NCBI GenBank assembly: GCA_902803685.1 | Contig: CADCQR010000021.1 | Location: 1 to 32,652 of the forward strand | Origin: an uncultured Erysipelotrichaceae bacterium | GTDB lineage: Bacteria > Bacillota_I > Bacilli_A > RF39 > UBA660 | Direction of reading: 5' to 3' | DNA: 32,652 nucleotides | Shown here: in pieces, positions 16,009-24,060 of the stretch | Layout: each line of letters begins with the position of its first letter | How positions within the stretch are numbered: the first letter of the stretch is position 1 | Position numbers and translations under genes: made by a program | Notes under the pieces: model-generated | What the model saw: the letters and a program-made list of their open reading frames with translations, nothing else | Databases searched by the model: none | What the model was told of the DNA's origin: nothing

Positions 16009-17889
16009 ATGAATGATAATCAGGGAAGCACTCAGCCAGAGGCACTTGGGAATAACTCAACTGCAGAAGGGGCAAGTTTAAGTGATAATAAGAAACTTAA
16101 TAGAAAACTTAAATTTATTTCGATATTTTTCATTTCTGGAGTATTACTTTGGATTTTATTATTGAATCCAATGATAAAATTTAAGCATAACGAACAGGAG
16201 TTTACTAAGGCTGCTGAAAAGTATTTTGATATGTATACTTCTGAATTACCAACTGGAGAACGTATTAGTACTATATCTCTTACAAAACTATATGAGCGCG
16301 GCTTCCTAAAAGAAGATTTTTATATACCTTATAGGTTACTATCGAAGAAAACCTGTGATATTACTGAAAGTTGGGTAAAAGTAAAAAAAGTTGATGGCGA
16401 TTATAAGTATTATACATATTTAGATTGTGGTATATATCAATCAAATGTAGATCATACTGGACCTAGAATTTCCTTAAAAGGGGATAAAGAAATTACAATT
16501 GCTTTGGGGTCATCATTTGAAGATCCAGGAGTAAATAAAGTCAGTGATTCTAGTGATGGTAAAATAGAATTGGACAAAGTAATTATCAAAAGTAATGTAA
16601 AAACAAATAAAGTTGGCAAATATCAAATTAAATATTCTGTTTATGATTCGTTAGAAAATAAGACAGAAGTTGTAAGAAATATAACAGTAGTTCAGGAATT
16701 GAAACAGACGGTTAGGAATGAAACAGACAATACAGATTTTTATATTGGGGTTAATCCAAATAATTATATATATTTTTCAGGAATGCTATTTAGAATCGTC
16801 GATATTGATGGAGAAAATGTAAGAATTGTTTCGGCGAATGACATTGCTAATGTAAATCATGATGGTATAGAAGAATGGCTTGATTATTTCTATGATCATG
16901 TTTCGGATAACTCTAAAAAGTTAGTAGTAAAGAACAAGTATTGTCAGATGACATTTAGTAAAGAAGATACTAAAACAATGGAATGTAGTAAATATACAAA
17001 TAAAAAAGAGGTGTTTATTCCATCTATTGTTGATGTCAATAGAGCTGGATTAAGTGAAGGCAATTACTTAAGACCATTTACTATGTCCTGGTTAGCTGAC
17101 GCTAAAGATAATAGTAATAGTTGGCTCACAAGAGATATATTCTATAGTGACTATTATGATCGCTCTTATCTTGAATTTAATAACAAATATAATTTTGGTG
17201 TTAGACCAATGCTAACAATAAAAGGTGATACATTAATCATTAATGGAAAAGGAACGGTTGATAATCCATATGACATGGGCGATTACGAAAGAGTAAAAGC
17301 TGGTGAGTATGTAAATAAGGCTCATTCTGGTGAATATCTTGAAATTAATGGTGATTTGTGGCAAGTAATTGATAGTCAACAAGATGGGACTACTAAAGTA
17401 ATTGCTGATTTCTCATTATCAGATGCAAATGAATATTTAAAAATTAGTTATGATGAAAATTTAAAATCAAAATTATATAATCCTACTAAAAAAGGAAATA
17501 TTGGTTATAAAATTAATAATTTGACTGGTGAATATATAAATACTAAATATTTTGTGAAACATGAAATAGAGGTACCAGTATATAAAACCGAAGCAAAATA
17601 TAATAAAGAAGAAAAGCTAGAAAAATATTCTGGTAAAATATTTGCTCCTAACATGTATGAAATGTATACCGCTGCAAGTAATAGTCCAAGTCTAAAATCA
17701 TATTGGATGATAAATTCTTCTAAGAAAAATAGTTATAATTATGCTGTTTCAGATATAGGTAGTATGATATATATGAACAAATCAGAATATGCAAGTTATG
17801 GAGTTAGACCAGTAGCATTTTTAAATAAAGAGTATCTAGTAGTATCCGGTTCTGGTACTAGAGCAAGGCCATATGTAATCAGCAAGTAG
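16009..17889 (+). CDS. Membrane-anchored surface protein with Ig-like domain and duplicated C-terminal domain
   Basis: 626 aa. A polar cytoplasmic head (~40 residues) and one TM segment (ISIFFISGVLLWILLL) are followed by a helical/Cys-containing region. Next is a DUF5011-type Ig-like domain (~150-235: DHTGPRISLKG, SFEDPGV, VGKYQIKYSVYD). Two tandem copies of a DUF6273-like domain complete it. Copy 1 ends NFGVRPMLTIKGDTLIINGKG and copy 2 ends YGVRPVAFLNKEYLVVSGSG, each then reading xxxxPY; I see the repeat directly although the family name is from memory. It is followed at once by the sortase gene. A role as a structural or ligand-binding surface component is inferred. Confidence 0.83.
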   Translation: MNDNQGSTQPEALGNNSTAEGASLSDNKKLNRKLKFISIFFISGVLLWILLLNPMIKFKHNEQEFTKAAEKYFDMYTSELPTGERISTISLTKLYERGFLKEDFYIPYRLLSKKTCDITESWVKVKKVDGDYKYYTYLDCGIYQSNVDHTGPRISLKGDKEITIALGSSFEDPGVNKVSDSSDGKIELDKVIIKSNVKTNKVGKYQIKYSVYDSLENKTEVVRNITVVQELKQTVRNETDNTDFYIGVNPNNYIYFSGMLFRIVDIDGENVRIVSANDIANVNHDGIEEWLDYFYDHVSDNSKKLVVKNKYCQMTFSKEDTKTMECSKYTNKKEVFIPSIVDVNRAGLSEGNYLRPFTMSWLADAKDNSNSWLTRDIFYSDYYDRSYLEFNNKYNFGVRPMLTIKGDTLIINGKGTVDNPYDMGDYERVKAGEYVNKAHSGEYLEINGDLWQVIDSQQDGTTKVIADFSLSDANEYLKISYDENLKSKLYNPTKKGNIGYKINNLTGEYINTKYFVKHEIEVPVYKTEAKYNKEEKLEKYSGKIFAPNMYEMYTAASNSPSLKSYWMINSSKKNSYNYAVSDIGSMIYMNKSEYASYGVRPVAFLNKEYLVVSGSGTRARPYVISK

Positions 17890-17898
17890 GTGATTGTA

Positions 17899-18687
17899 GT
17901 GAAGTTTAAGTATAAGAAACTAATAATAATGAGTGGATTGCTGATTGTTATTGCAATGTTTGGTATTGGTGTTAAATTGTTTGTTTCTAAAGATTTGATA
18001 AAAATTGAATCTAGAGTAGATAATATAATAAACTATCAAAAAGAAAAAACAGATTATAAAATAAATGCTTGGTTAAGGGTTCCTGGTACAAATATTGATT
18101 ATCCAGTTTTGGAAGGCAAAGAAGATATTATGTATCAAGATGGTAGTGTTCAATTTTTGTGGCAAAGGGGAAGCTTGGATAAATTAAATAGAATTAATTT
18201 GATAATGGGTCATAATATTATGAATTTGTCATCTAATCCGCTTATTACTGATTCTAATCATGTGAGGTTTGAGCAATTAATGAGTTTTACCTATCTAGAC
18301 TTTGCAAAAGAAAATCAATATATACAGCTAACAATCGAAGATAAAGATTATTTATTTAAAATATTTTCTGTTTCTTATCCCTATTCTGGTGATGTTATAA
18401 CTAATAATTCAGATAAATACGGGACAGAAGATGTAGAAAAACTTATAACACAATCTCTTAAAGACAGTATTTATAATTATGATATCGATGTTAATAAAAA
18501 TGATACAATTGTTTCTTTAATCACATGTACTAGGATGTTTGGAAATAACAGTAGGGAATTTAGAGTAGATGCTAGATTGCTAAGAAAGAATGAAAAGATA
18601 AGAAGATATCAAGTTGTAAAATCTGATAAGTATAAAGAGGTAGAAACACGAATGAAAGGAGAAATAGAAGAAAATGAAGAGGTTTAA
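17899..18687 (+). CDS. Class B-like sortase
   Basis: 262 aa from the GTG at 17899. AGGTGA lies 5 nt upstream; the GTG at 17890 is inside it and is rejected. One N-terminal TM segment (~7-25) precedes the sortase fold, with NAWLRVPGTNIDYPVLEG, His105 in LIMGHN, Cys210 in SLITCT, and Arg219 or Arg222 in NSREFRVDA. Sortases are membrane transpeptidases that join surface proteins to the wall or polymerise pilins. The 3' end overlaps the 1012-aa gene by 14 bp, pointing to that protein as a partner. No LPxTG/NPxTN-type sorting signal was found in any product of this window. Confidence 0.9.
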   Translation: MKFKYKKLIIMSGLLIVIAMFGIGVKLFVSKDLIKIESRVDNIINYQKEKTDYKINAWLRVPGTNIDYPVLEGKEDIMYQDGSVQFLWQRGSLDKLNRINLIMGHNIMNLSSNPLITDSNHVRFEQLMSFTYLDFAKENQYIQLTIEDKDYLFKIFSVSYPYSGDVITNNSDKYGTEDVEKLITQSLKDSIYNYDIDVNKNDTIVSLITCTRMFGNNSREFRVDARLLRKNEKIRRYQVVKSDKYKEVETRMKGEIEENEEV

Positions 18688-21600
18688 AATTATTAAATTG
18701 GCAAGTTTAGCTATTATAACTACTTTGTTATTTTCGGGAATATTTATTGTTAAACCCCAGGCGGAAGAAGCTACTGATTCACAATCTCAAACAAATTGTA
18801 CTGTTGGTGCTAAACCTTCTGTTGAAACCCATTATGGTATAGATTTCACTCAGAATGGGGATAATGTAATATTACAGGCATCTGCTCCATTTACAATTGT
18901 TGGAGTAGATGAAATTGTGGGAGATAAAGTTATTAGTAGTAATTATGGTGGACACAGTGGTAAGACATTTTCTAAAGCAGAAGATGGAAAGTATACGTAT
19001 AAAATGTCTGTAGCTGATTTGAAAGATGATGGTAAAGATTGTGCATCTGCTGATGATGATAATTGTTCTGACGACAAAGTATTACATATAACTCTTAAAA
19101 GAAAAATTACGAAAGCTGATGCATGGGATGTAGATAAGGCTTGTTTTGGGGAGCTTAAGACTTTTGACAAAAGCTATGTAGAGGTTATAACCACCATTGA
19201 TATAGACTCTTATGATTCAAGTAATTTTGGAGAAGAAGAATCAAAAAACTATTCTAGCAGTAATGCGTGCAAATTTTTAAGATATGGTAAGAGTAGTGGG
19301 ATAAAATTCGACGAGGCTGAAGAAAAGTATGAGCAATATTGGAACGGTTCTGATGATGCTCAAAAAAGTTATAAAGAAGATGTGCCTTTCTGTTATGATG
19401 GAGGTACAACGGCTATTGAATATAGCGATAGTGATTTGAAGATATTAGTTCAAAGAGCTCTTTTTTCATATTATTTACACAGTGTTGTTATTCCTTCAGA
19501 TAATGTTGGTGGATGGACAGTTTCTATGGTACGTTCTAAAGCTGAAAACGTTGGTGGGAAGCATTTTCAAACGGGAGTTACTTCAATATCTCAGCCTGAG
19601 AATTTGAAATGTGATTATACTAAACTGTATTCTTTAAAGAACGGTATTAAAACAAATGATTATGATGATAAGCCTACTGATACAGAAATAGATAATAACC
19701 AAATTGCAAATGATGCATACTTTCAAAATAGGGAGTATTATTATGCTAGTAGCCCTACCAGTTCATCTAAAACCTATTCGTATGTATATCACTATGATAA
19801 AGGTAATGGTATCTATTCAACGCAAACAAAAGAATTTGGGACTTGTAAAAGGACTTGTGAGGAAGCTGTTATTGTAGAATATGGTCCACCACAAGCAGCT
19901 TTAGCAGGTTTATGTATTGAATATAAGGTAAAAGTTACTAGCAAAGTAAATTGTTCTACTAATTTAGATTTTAAAAAGGATGAACAGAATTATAAGTTAT
20001 GTGTTCCGAGGCCAAGATGTGTTCATGGAAAGACAACTATAGATCAAGCAGGACCTAGTGAAGAATTTGATGCTTGTATTCAGAAGTGCGATGGTGGCAA
20101 GTATTCTCAAGATTGTAGTAAAAAGTGTTATAACCAGGTATATTTGTTAAGCAATAAATTGGATCTTTCAGAAACACTATTTAGTACAAGTGGAACATAT
20201 TTAACTGATTCAAGTGTACCAGCTATATTTCAAGGGTATCATTATAGGGATAAGGATGGCAATATACTATGGAAGAGTACTGGTGGTGTAAGCTCTTATG
20301 CAACCTATTATTATAAGAAGAAATATAATAAAACTGTATATTGGAATGGTGGACTTAATGGAAGTAAAAGAGGAGCTCTAATTAGCAAACATCACAAATA
20401 TTATACAGCAGTGGATGGATTTAAAAAATCGATAAAAAATGGGGTTACGTGTAAAGACAAGTGTAAATTTGTTGGTTGCGGGGCGAACACATATCTTGAT
20501 GAGGAAAAGTTGAAGGCAGATAAGAGGGCCAATTTAAAAATTTATAATGATGCTCTTACGGAATGTGTTGCGGCTGCAACTTGTAGAGAAAGCACGGCTA
20601 CATTCTCATTTGAAGTAAGTTATAAGCATAAGGATAGTGGTAATAACGTTGTTAAAGAGACTATTAAGTATCCATATACAACAAAGCAAGATAAGCTTGA
20701 GTCTAAGAGTGATACTAGTGATAGGACGCAAAGCTTGGGTAAAGATAGCACTATTTTAGGTTATGCTGGATGCTACGTAAGTGGAAAAGCTAAAAATTAT
20801 TACATGACTAAGTGGTCTTTTCCAGGAACGTGGGTTAACAATAAGACTGGAGAAATATCATTTGAAGATAAATCTAGTGATGTATCATGGCATACTGTAG
20901 AGGATAAATTTTGTTTACCATTGGATACGGAAAATGTAAATGAACAATGGTGGAAATATTATATGGCAAGAAAGACAGCAGAAAATAATACTGGTGCAGC
21001 AACTATTGATACTGGTTCATATTTGAGTGAATCTTATAAAAATAAATGTAATGATTATACAGCGTTTAATTCGAGCTTATTAGATGGATTTACACCTGAG
21101 TATAATATAAAAGCACAAACTACTGAATTTGGATATTTTGGTTGGAAATTTGATGTTAGTTGTTTCTATGCTTCATATAATGGTAGTTCGGATATTTGTC
21201 CAAAAGGAAAATGTGATTCATGTACAACTTCAGGATATGATACTAGAACAGTTGAGGCAACTGATTTGTTCCCTTCTAAAGACGGTTCAAAGATTGAATC
21301 ATCAACTAGTAGTTCAACTAGTGTCGGTCGTGATCCAGGATTTAATTGGACATCTGCTGCGAGCATACCTAGTAAAAAGAATACAATTTATGCAGTTAAT
21401 CCAAGGGAATTGATTGACAAAATTCAAGAAGCAGGAAATAAAATATATTCTGAAGAAAACAAAGATGAATATCTTGATTATGAATTTAACTTAACATCAA
21501 GTGATTTGAATAAAATAAAACAAAAATATGGAAGCGACGATGGATATGTAACTTGGTCTGGAGAATCTGTATGGAATAGTGAGGCTAATGTTTATACATA

Positions 21601-21712
21601 TAATAGTGAATTGTTAGATGAGCTAAAAAGTAGTGGAGCTCTTAAAAAGTCTGGAATACCAGGATGTAATAACGAAGCAAGAGGAATATGCGTAACCAAT
21701 GTAGTTGAGTAA
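18674..21712 (+). CDS. Large Cys-rich secreted protein, unknown
   Basis: 1012 aa, the largest product here. A signal peptide is clear (basic start, core ASLAIITTLLFSGIFIV, likely cut near PQAEEA, ~residue 30). I count about 31 cysteines, clustered as CKRTC, CIQKC, CSKKC, CKDKC and CPKGKCDSC, which suggests a disulphide-stabilised extracellular protein. It is also rich in Tyr, Ser and Lys. No C-terminal TM segment or sorting motif is present; it ends GICVTNVVE. No known domain was recognised. It overlaps the upstream sortase gene and precedes a TadE-like gene. A pilus-tip or adhesin role is plausible but unproven. Confidence 0.85.
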   Translation: MKRFKIIKLASLAIITTLLFSGIFIVKPQAEEATDSQSQTNCTVGAKPSVETHYGIDFTQNGDNVILQASAPFTIVGVDEIVGDKVISSNYGGHSGKTFSKAEDGKYTYKMSVADLKDDGKDCASADDDNCSDDKVLHITLKRKITKADAWDVDKACFGELKTFDKSYVEVITTIDIDSYDSSNFGEEESKNYSSSNACKFLRYGKSSGIKFDEAEEKYEQYWNGSDDAQKSYKEDVPFCYDGGTTAIEYSDSDLKILVQRALFSYYLHSVVIPSDNVGGWTVSMVRSKAENVGGKHFQTGVTSISQPENLKCDYTKLYSLKNGIKTNDYDDKPTDTEIDNNQIANDAYFQNREYYYASSPTSSSKTYSYVYHYDKGNGIYSTQTKEFGTCKRTCEEAVIVEYGPPQAALAGLCIEYKVKVTSKVNCSTNLDFKKDEQNYKLCVPRPRCVHGKTTIDQAGPSEEFDACIQKCDGGKYSQDCSKKCYNQVYLLSNKLDLSETLFSTSGTYLTDSSVPAIFQGYHYRDKDGNILWKSTGGVSSYATYYYKKKYNKTVYWNGGLNGSKRGALISKHHKYYTAVDGFKKSIKNGVTCKDKCKFVGCGANTYLDEEKLKADKRANLKIYNDALTECVAAATCRESTATFSFEVSYKHKDSGNNVVKETIKYPYTTKQDKLESKSDTSDRTQSLGKDSTILGYAGCYVSGKAKNYYMTKWSFPGTWVNNKTGEISFEDKSSDVSWHTVEDKFCLPLDTENVNEQWWKYYMARKTAENNTGAATIDTGSYLSESYKNKCNDYTAFNSSLLDGFTPEYNIKAQTTEFGYFGWKFDVSCFYASYNGSSDICPKGKCDSCTTSGYDTRTVEATDLFPSKDGSKIESSTSSSTSVGRDPGFNWTSAASIPSKKNTIYAVNPRELIDKIQEAGNKIYSEENKDEYLDYEFNLTSSDLNKIKQKYGSDDGYVTWSGESVWNSEANVYTYNSELLDELKSSGALKKSGIPGCNNEARGICVTNVVE

Positions 21713-21727
21713 GGAGGGTAGTTAGAT

Positions 21728-22195
21728 ATGAACAAAGGAATGTTAACTGTTGGAATTATTATCTTAGCTCTAATGGCATTACTATTAATAAATATTTTCA
21801 GTAATTATGAAACTGGTGGAGAACTAGATTATTATCTAATAAAAGAGACTACGGAAGCAGCAATGATTGATGCAATTGATGTGGAATTTCTAAGACAAAA
21901 TCAACTTTATAGAATCGACAAGGAGAAGTTTGCTGAAAGCTTCATACGTCGATTCGCTAATAATGTTGATTTAACTAGAAACTATAAAATAAGATTCTAT
22001 GATATTAATGAAGTGCCTCCTAAGGTAAGTGTTAAGGTGGATTCTCTTACAGTTTTAAGTTTTGATAGTCAATCGGCACAAATTACTACAACATATGATG
22101 CCATTTTGGAAACTAATTATAAAGCCAATCCACTTGTAGAAAACGGATTAAAAGATGAAAGTAGTGATATAGGTAAAGGAATTATAAAAAAATAG
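21728..22195 (+). CDS. Small single-TM TadE/pseudopilin-like protein
   Basis: 155 aa. The N-terminal TM segment starts almost at once (MLTVGIIILALMALLLINIF) and is followed by an acidic ~120-residue exported domain with no Cys. The layout resembles TadE/TadF-type minor pilins or DUF5411-like proteins, but lacks a plain prepilin cleavage site. AAGGAGGG lies 9 nt upstream and overlaps the stop of the Cys-rich gene. It is 18 nt before SAF paralogue 2 in the same operon. Family call tentative. Confidence 0.75.
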   Translation: MNKGMLTVGIIILALMALLLINIFSNYETGGELDYYLIKETTEAAMIDAIDVEFLRQNQLYRIDKEKFAESFIRRFANNVDLTRNYKIRFYDINEVPPKVSVKVDSLTVLSFDSQSAQITTTYDAILETNYKANPLVENGLKDESSDIGKGIIKK

Positions 22196-22213
22196 CTTAG
22201 AAAGGGGTTAACA

Positions 22214-23026
22214 ATGGGAGAATTATCAAATTCAATTAGAAAAATTACGTCTAATAAAAATACTGTTACTGTAATTGGCGTGATATTAGGAATTTTTGTA
22301 ATGTATATAGCATATACAATGCGTGTACATGCAGCTGTTTCGCCAATATCTGTCCCTTATGCGAGAGAGCAGATTTCACCAGGAACAAAAATATCTTCAG
22401 ATATGATTGGTACTAGGGATGTGCCCCCTTCAATGTTGAAAGGTGATGTAATTAGGGATTATAACAAAGTTAATGGAAAATACTCTAGTATAAATTCAGT
22501 TATACCAAAGGGAAGTTTATTCTATGAATCAGCAGTTGTTGAAAAAGATCAAGTTCCTACTAATGTAATTTTAGATTATGAAAATGGATATGAATTATAT
22601 AATATGGCTGTAACAACTGCTACTACATATGGTAATTCAATGTATCCAGGGAACTATATAGATATCTATTTAAAAGCAGTTAATAGGCTACCATCTGATG
22701 CTGTCTTAACACCAGATGCAGATAAAGTAATGTTAGGTAAATTGCTTGAAAATGTTAAAATTCTTGCTGTCAAAGATGCATCAGGGCAACCGGTGTTTTC
22801 TAATTTAGATGAGCTAAAGGAACCTGCTATGATTGTGTTTGCGGTACCAGAGGAACAATTTATACTTTTAAAAAAGGCAGAATATCTTAGTAGATATGAT
22901 TCAACATTAATACCAGTTCCAACAAATGAAAGTTTGAAAGAGAAGCCTGGGGAGCTAAAGTTAGCTAGTGATTCATTGAAGAAATGGATTAATGATGTTA
23001 CTATTTGGGACGGAAAAGAAGGATAA
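22214..23026 (+). CDS. CpaB/RcpC-like SAF-domain protein, paralogue 2
   Basis: 270 aa. N-terminal TM (~18-37), then the SAF motifs VPYAREQISPGTKIS, VPPSMLKGD and IPKGSLFY, and C-terminal YPGNYIDIYLKA, LLKKAEYL, LIPVPTNES and WINDVTIW. By eye it is closer to paralogue 1 than to paralogue 3 at the C-terminus. It is the last gene of the operon beginning at 16009 and is followed by a terminator. Its pairing with the sortase and Cys-rich protein suggests it serves that substructure. Confidence 0.87.
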   Translation: MGELSNSIRKITSNKNTVTVIGVILGIFVMYIAYTMRVHAAVSPISVPYAREQISPGTKISSDMIGTRDVPPSMLKGDVIRDYNKVNGKYSSINSVIPKGSLFYESAVVEKDQVPTNVILDYENGYELYNMAVTTATTYGNSMYPGNYIDIYLKAVNRLPSDAVLTPDADKVMLGKLLENVKILAVKDASGQPVFSNLDELKEPAMIVFAVPEEQFILLKKAEYLSRYDSTLIPVPTNESLKEKPGELKLASDSLKKWINDVTIWDGKEG

Positions 23027-23036
23027 AATGAATAAT

Positions 23037-23063
23037 GCGTTAGTGAGTTTGCTAACGCTTTTT
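23037..23063 (+). terminator. Intrinsic terminator after SAF paralogue 2
   Basis: A perfect 7-bp stem gcgttag/ctaacgc with an 8-nt loop and five T, 11 nt after the stop codon. It ends the 16009-23026 operon. Confidence 0.85.
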
Positions 23064-23164
23064 GTTTGTACAGGGTTATTGACAACGGATTTACAGATAT
23101 ACACCCCTTTTAATGTAATATTTAAGAAGTATATAAAAAAAATGTAAGGTTTATTTAAGGTTAA

Positions 23165-23192
23165 TTGACATTTTATCTAAATATGCTAAAAT
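23165..23192 (+). promoter_or_regulatory. Predicted promoter of the Tad motor operon
   Basis: Consensus TTGACA, a 16-bp spacer ending in TGC (extended -10), then TAAAAT (23187-23192), 31 nt before the ATG. Both this and the promoter at 15935 read ATGnTAAAATTATTA across the -10. Confidence 0.78.
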
Positions 23193-23223
23193 TATTATAG
23201 AGAAAATAGAGAGGGGAATAAAG

Positions 23224-24045
23224 ATGGGAAATGCGAGTTTTGGTATAAAACGAATTTTTATAAATAAGACTACAGTAACATTATTTGGATTGGTTCTTTC
23301 CATTGCGATTATTTTCTTCAGTTATAACAATAGAATAAATTCGGCAACAAGACCAATTGAAGTTCCGTATGCAAAGGTAAAAATAGCTAGTGGAACACAA
23401 ATTACTTCGAAAATGGTTGGGACGACAAAAGTTCCACCATCAATGCTTGAGGGGGATGTAATTACGTCTGCTCAACTTGTTGTTGATAAATATTCAAACG
23501 CAGACACAGTTATTCCAAAGGGGAGTTTATTTTATACTAGAACTGTTGTTGATAAAGAAAAACTGCCAGCTAATATCATATTAGATTATCCTAGCGGTTA
23601 TGTTCTATATAGTTTGGATGTTAATGCAAGAAGTACTTATGGAAATTCAATGTATCCTGGAAATTATATTGATGTTTGGGTCAAAGTTGAAAGAAACGAT
23701 GATGCTGATACATCTAGCTCTTCTAACAATTTTCAATCTAAAGATTCAAAAATTATGTTTGCTAAGCTTTTGTCTCATGTAAAGATTATTGCTGTTAAAG
23801 ATCGTAGTGGTAATGCTGTTTTTGATAGTACTGATACGAAAAGAACTCCTGCTATGATTATTTTTGCGATACCAGAGGAATATTATATTTTACTAAAGAA
23901 GACGGAGTATTTAAGAACTTATAGTTCACAGATTGTGCCTGTTCCAACTAATGAAAAACCATCAGAGGTCGAAAAAGAGGTTGAAAATCCAAGTAGTAGT
24001 ATGAAAGATTGGATTAACAACGTAACAGTTTGGACTGATTATTGA
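23224..24045 (+). CDS. CpaB/RcpC-like SAF-domain protein, paralogue 3
   Basis: 273 aa. Same plan as the other two: N-terminal TM, VPYAKVKIASGTQIT, VPPSMLEGD, IPKGSLFY, YPGNYIDVW, LLKKTEYL, IVPVPTNE and WINNVTVW. It differs by a Ser/Asp-rich insertion after the NYID block (DDADTSSSSNNF) and an altered C-terminal linker. It leads the motor operon and lies 15 nt before the TadA-like ATPase, so it is the copy most likely to act with the core pilus motor. Confidence 0.87.
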   Translation: MGNASFGIKRIFINKTTVTLFGLVLSIAIIFFSYNNRINSATRPIEVPYAKVKIASGTQITSKMVGTTKVPPSMLEGDVITSAQLVVDKYSNADTVIPKGSLFYTRTVVDKEKLPANIILDYPSGYVLYSLDVNARSTYGNSMYPGNYIDVWVKVERNDDADTSSSSNNFQSKDSKIMFAKLLSHVKIIAVKDRSGNAVFDSTDTKRTPAMIIFAIPEEYYILLKKTEYLRTYSSQIVPVPTNEKPSEVEKEVENPSSSMKDWINNVTVWTDY

Positions 24046-24060
24046 AAGGAGGGGTAAAAA

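Noticed and set aside
21129..21413. 94-aa plus-strand frame within the Cys-rich gene, and similarly 32204-32458 within the VirB6-like gene
   Set aside because: Both lie fully inside well-supported genes in another frame, with no ribosome site or recognisable domain.
22666..23085. 139-aa minus-strand frame opposite SAF paralogue 2
   Set aside because: It mirrors the conserved SAF coding sequence and crosses the terminator. A similar shadow occurs opposite paralogue 1, as expected when the forward frames are conserved.
23071..23110. A second TTGACA at 23079 after the terminator
   Set aside because: The only -10-like sequence downstream (TATACA at 23098) leaves a 13-bp spacer, too short for a SigA promoter. 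The promoter at 23165 is far better.
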